From Spirochaeta isovalerica (GTDB taxonomy: Bacteria > Spirochaetota > Spirochaetia > DSM-2461), in assembly GCF_014207565.1 (NCBI RefSeq), contig NZ_JACHGJ010000001.1, positions 558,001-622,000 on the forward strand: DNA of 64,000 nt, given 5' to 3'. Below the pieces are notes generated by a model. That model searched no databases and had not been told where the DNA came from. It saw nothing but the letters and a program-made list of their open reading frames with translations. Numbering within the stretch: the stretch's first letter is position 1; every line of letters begins with the position of its first letter. A program made the translations under genes and the position numbers. Positions 60,611 to 64,000 of this stretch are shown one piece after another.

Positions 60611-63600
60611 TATTGAATCTATCGCAGATGACTTCATCGATTTTTTTATAAACCTCATCATCTTTTGAAAAAACCGCTATGACTTTCAGACCGTTGGTTT
60701 TCTTTATTTTTTCAAGCAAATGAGCTTTTTGCTCTATATAGCCGGAATTGACGATGATCTGAAGCTCCCGGTTTTCCGCCACACCTTTCAGATAGGCTAA
60801 TATAACATTAAAATCTTCATCGCTGTACAGTTGAAGATCGAGAATGATGACATCGATATTTCTCAGTTTTTTATAAGACATCTCACCATTTTCTTCATTC
60901 ATAAAGTTGTAAACATGATGCCAATTATATTTTTCTATTAGAACCCGCTTGAGAATGTCGATATATTCCGGTTCATCATCTATTATGAGAATGGATATTT
61001 CCTCTTTAAACGACCTTTTGACCTGTTTGTTATTCAGGCCGAATACGCAGTTTTTCCCGTTCTGTTTTGCCAGATAGGAACGGGCGTCGGCCTGTTTGAA
61101 GATAGAAGAAACAGATCTCAACCGGTCTTCCGAGGAATGGGACAGGCCGATGCTGACTCTCTGGTAGATTGTCCGTTCCAGCTTATCGAAACCCATAATT
61201 CTGATAATTTCCTTTCTGATAGCTCCTGTCGTGTAATTCTCCAGCTGCAGTTTCAGAAATAATCCGATTATCTGCCGGAATTCGGAATCGATCTCTTTCA
61301 GAATACTGTTGTTTACAATTTTGTCGCAGATTTTTTCATTGAGAGAGTCAATGATTTTATCTTTAAGATTCTCACTGAGATGTTCTTCCAGAAGAGCTTC
61401 TTCCAGTATTGCGACTGAATCGCTGCCCCCTCCCTGGCCGCTGTCCAGATAGTGGAGAAAGATATTCACGATATGCTCTCTCGGACTCTCATTCTCTTTT
61501 TCGCTGTATCCTGTAATTTCACCTCTCTCCCCCCCGATATCGGGCCTTATGAACCTGTGGAGGAATGAAAGCAGATTGATTTCAAAGCATCCCGACTCGG
61601 TAAAATCACCGATATGGAATACGACTTCTATCGGCTGAAGGGTTATGTCGGCGAAAATGGAAAAAGCTTTTTCTTCAAACTGCCGGGGAGGGATTTTATT
61701 AATTCCGAAACAGAACTCGTCCCCTCCGAACCGGGCGGGTACGGTTTCGAATGTCATGTTGCGCTGGCCTTTCAATAAATGCTCGGCCAGACGGACAATC
61801 AGCTTGTCACCGAAAGAATGATTAACAGTATCGTTATAGATCTTAAAAGAATCCATATCGATGAACATAACTCCGAATCCCGGACCTGATTTCTCGTATT
61901 CATTGAAAAATGTTTCCATCCGCCGATTGAGAGACTGCCTGTTGTATAGCCCCGTAAGACTGTCCCGGCTTCCTCTCATTGTGCTGACAGCGGAATTTAT
62001 ATTAATGCTGATTGTATCGAGAAGCGTAAAGAAATCGGTGAAAGACTGGGCGAGCTTACCGATGATACTGTCGATCGTTTCTTCGGGAAACTCGGGAAAC
62101 CTTCTGGTCAGTTTTTCAACGGCTCGCCGTTTTGTCAGAGTCAGATTGAGGCTGAAGGTGGTCCGGGCGATAATGGCCAGCAGTTCTCCAGGGTCGCTCA
62201 GATTGAGCATATCGCTGATTTCCTTTAACTGTCTGTAGATAAAAGTTCCCGATAGGTATTTTCCGGCTACCGGCTTATATATGACCGGCAGTTTAAAGTA
62301 AAGAACCATTCGTTCCTTGATATTGTCATTAAGGCTGCAGGAAACATAATTCCCTTCAACTATTTCATTTTTATTTAAGGGCTTCGTCCTGTACGAGAAA
62401 TTCTCCTTTCTCTTATCCTCAAGCTGCCTGAATATGGTAATGATCTCCGTAATGGAATTATCCTCACTGTAAAAAACGACATCTTCAATTCCATAAATTA
62501 TTTTCAGGATTCTGACCGATTCGTATAGAACGGCATTGATATTCTCTCCCATTCTGAGTCCGCTGATTCTCGACTGGTCATAAAAACTCTTCCACCTGAG
62601 GGCATCCTGGGTCTTTTCCCTCTGTAAGATGGGAATGATGACATCGATCAGTTTTCCCGCCGATTCTATAAACATTTTTATATAGTGATGGCTTAATCTG
62701 TTTATGCGGGGATCCACATTGTGATAGCTCCGGCTTTTCAGGTAAATGGATAAATAAATCGTTTCCATCTTTTCCCGGTTCGTTCCAATATCTATGTCCC
62801 GTTGCAGAAACTCTCTGTTACTGTCGGTTATTTCGCGATCGAGAGCGGTGCTGTCTTCGACGATGCTTGTTTCGGTTCCATCATAGTCAAAACGGTAAAT
62901 GATTTTTCCATCGGAAAAACTGTAAAGGCCTTTTCCGCTATTGATGACGATAATACACTCTTCCAGATCGAAAGGATTCCACGAATGATAGAGAAAAGTT
63001 GAGAGAATATCAAAAAAGATTTTTCTCTTGTTGACCGCTTTCATCCAGACATCGGTATTGTAATTCTGAACTGCCGATGCGGCGAAAAAGTTCTGAAGCT
63101 GCTCCTGGAAAATCAGCAGGATCCTCAGACTGACAAGCTCAAGCAACTCAATAGCAGGCTCCCGGAAGAATTCGACGGAAAGTATGGTATGTCCGATCCT
63201 GAATTTATAATTTTTAATACCCTCTTTCTCTCCGATTACCGTTACACCCTGGTAAGTGAAAAGACTTTCCGCCATGGGATCAAGCCAACCGTTTTCATCG
63301 CGCTTCATTGAAATCCTGCGCCAGAGAACGCGGTTCAATTTTTCCAGGATCAATCGGTCTTCCTCAACGGAAAACCCCAGCCGGAAGCTTTCGGGATTAG
63401 CCATTCTCGTTTTGGGATTCACGTGGACTCTGTTGTCTTCAAGCCTGACAAAACCTTTCCGCTGAAGGATCCTGAAAATTTCCTTGGATCTGGCTCCGAA
63501 TGTATCATAGAAACGCTTTAGCTCAAAAAACTCTGAACATTGGGGAGGCTTTATGAGAGAAGGATCCCGGCTGTATCCGTTTGTCCTTTTGATTTCGATA

Positions 63601-63734
63601 TCGCCATCTCTTCTGTGGCGGAATGTATGTTCATATATTAATCTGATGGAAGGTATGGTTAAAGCGAGTGATTCAATTGTGTAGCTATTTGAGTTTGCCG
63701 GCTGGTACAATTCAATTTTTTCAGTTTTTCTCAT
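60588..63734 (-). CDS. Large GGDEF protein with internal insertion and C-terminal receiver
   Basis: This 1048-residue protein has an unrecognised N-terminal part (1-580), then a GGDEF domain that starts at D591 (DSLTGLYNRQ), with FIDMDSFKIYNDTVNHSFGD and the intact GGDEF at 670-674. The closing strand VSIGL lies at 860-864, about 190 residues later instead of the usual 55 or so, and ARSYLAKQNGKNCVFGL follows. About 130 residues are therefore inserted inside the domain. No RxxD inhibitory site is seen. A receiver follows (acidic pair D919-D920, phospho-acceptor D966). It may make c-di-GMP under phosphorylation control. Confidence 0.88.
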   Translation of the reverse strand: MRKTEKIELYQPANSNSYTIESLALTIPSIRLIYEHTFRHRRDGDIEIKRTNGYSRDPSLIKPPQCSEFFELKRFYDTFGARSKEIFRILQRKGFVRLEDNRVHVNPKTRMANPESFRLGFSVEEDRLILEKLNRVLWRRISMKRDENGWLDPMAESLFTYQGVTVIGEKEGIKNYKFRIGHTILSVEFFREPAIELLELVSLRILLIFQEQLQNFFAASAVQNYNTDVWMKAVNKRKIFFDILSTFLYHSWNPFDLEECIIVINSGKGLYSFSDGKIIYRFDYDGTETSIVEDSTALDREITDSNREFLQRDIDIGTNREKMETIYLSIYLKSRSYHNVDPRINRLSHHYIKMFIESAGKLIDVIIPILQREKTQDALRWKSFYDQSRISGLRMGENINAVLYESVRILKIIYGIEDVVFYSEDNSITEIITIFRQLEDKRKENFSYRTKPLNKNEIVEGNYVSCSLNDNIKERMVLYFKLPVIYKPVAGKYLSGTFIYRQLKEISDMLNLSDPGELLAIIARTTFSLNLTLTKRRAVEKLTRRFPEFPEETIDSIIGKLAQSFTDFFTLLDTISININSAVSTMRGSRDSLTGLYNRQSLNRRMETFFNEYEKSGPGFGVMFIDMDSFKIYNDTVNHSFGDKLIVRLAEHLLKGQRNMTFETVPARFGGDEFCFGINKIPPRQFEEKAFSIFADITLQPIEVVFHIGDFTESGCFEINLLSFLHRFIRPDIGGERGEITGYSEKENESPREHIVNIFLHYLDSGQGGGSDSVAILEEALLEEHLSENLKDKIIDSLNEKICDKIVNNSILKEIDSEFRQIIGLFLKLQLENYTTGAIRKEIIRIMGFDKLERTIYQRVSIGLSHSSEDRLRSVSSIFKQADARSYLAKQNGKNCVFGLNNKQVKRSFKEEISILIIDDEPEYIDILKRVLIEKYNWHHVYNFMNEENGEMSYKKLRNIDVIILDLQLYSDEDFNVILAYLKGVAENRELQIIVNSGYIEQKAHLLEKIKKTNGLKVIAVFSKDDEVYKKIDEVICDRFNIMSDHSH

Positions 63735-63836
63735 ACACGGAACAATCCACTGGTGTCCTTTTTAATAATTATCATATAATAGAGCCATTAAATGTATAAT
63801 TTTTTCATTTCAATAATAAAATAATCGGAGAATCGA

Positions 63837-64000
63837 ATGGACTTTACCATATCCAGTACTTCAGAGGGATCAGCCCTTATCGAAAGTTCCGGCAAGACCT
63901 ACCTGGCCGTTGATAGCGGTCTGAAGAACAGAGCTTTTGTCGGTGTGGATACAAGCCGGCTTCAGTCTCTGCCGGGGCTTATTGTAAGCGGCGGAGAGAT
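63837..64000 (+). CDS. Probable MBL-fold hydrolase (N-terminal fragment)
   Basis: The first 54 residues are present before the right edge. CGGAG precedes the ATG by six bases. The sequence STSEGSALIESSGKTYLAVD followed by SGLKNRAF resembles the opening strands of metallo-beta-lactamase-fold proteins of the YycJ type (GS-x-GNa-lIe ... iLiDaG). The metal motif HxHxDH would lie beyond the window, so the identification is tentative. Confidence 0.5.
   Translation, partial: MDFTISSTSEGSALIESSGKTYLAVDSGLKNRAFVGVDTSRLQSLPGLIVSGGE

Overview
The window reads as a chromosomal segment of a free-living, fermentative spirochaete (Spirochaetales/Spirochaetaceae-like). The support is indirect: a eukaryotic-type hexokinase, PilZN-like proteins, many two-component, GGDEF, HDOD and chemoreceptor genes, solute-binding proteins whose mature ends begin near AGGQQS, and a tmRNA tag ending in MAA as in Borrelia. 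Genes are tightly packed, with no gene-free stretch above 300 bases. There are no tRNA or rRNA genes, no CRISPR array and no intact insertion sequence or prophage.

Layout. 1-4.4 kb is housekeeping on the minus strand: yebC-ruvC-ruvA-ruvB (ruvB runs off the left edge) and lepB-hemW. 4.4-5.6 kb is a trans-translation locus, smpB followed by ssrA, trailed by a second copy of the tmRNA 3' end interrupted by 92 nt. 5.6-12.3 kb holds an RNase II-family exonuclease, a class V PLP enzyme, two PilZ-like proteins and a YheO/DauR-type regulator. 12.4-17.7 kb is an amino-acid fermentation operon (iorA-iorB-ptb-buk-aminotransferase) divergent from an acyl-CoA/acyl-ACP synthetase that has a clear palindromic operator. 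19.4-27.7 kb has a two-component system, a MATE exporter, an HDOD protein and a chemoreceptor-deaminase pair. 27.8-36.4 kb is a tripartite efflux operon (adaptor, ATPase, two permeases, TolC-like) facing a divergent sensor kinase/regulator. 36.5-44.4 kb has a diguanylate cyclase with a small Cys-rich ORF, then a sugar ABC importer with an embedded glycosyltransferase behind a NarL-type kinase/regulator pair. 44.4-53.1 kb is a purine-nucleoside uptake and breakdown operon. 53.2-64 kb holds a coiled-coil secreted protein, hexokinase, rlmH, an ankyrin protein, DUF445, NFACT, MEMO and AMMECR1 genes, a large GGDEF-REC protein and the start of an MBL-fold gene.

How the genes work together. The ior-ptb-buk operon encodes a full route from an amino acid to a 2-oxoacid, acyl-CoA, acyl phosphate and finally an organic acid plus ATP. 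The 45-53 kb operon imports nucleosides (BMP-type binding protein, two-domain ATPase, two permeases), cleaves them (two nucleoside hydrolases, DeoD) and probably deaminates a product (amidohydrolase). A second amidohydrolase of the same family sits behind the chemoreceptor.

Most of the window is ordinary. The items most worth a second look are the interrupted tmRNA 3'-end copy, the diguanylate cyclase whose GGDEF domain is split by about 130 extra residues, IorA without its ferredoxin domain, the 59-residue Cys-rich ORF, and several operator-like repeats that line up with recognisable promoters. No wholly new multigene system is claimed.
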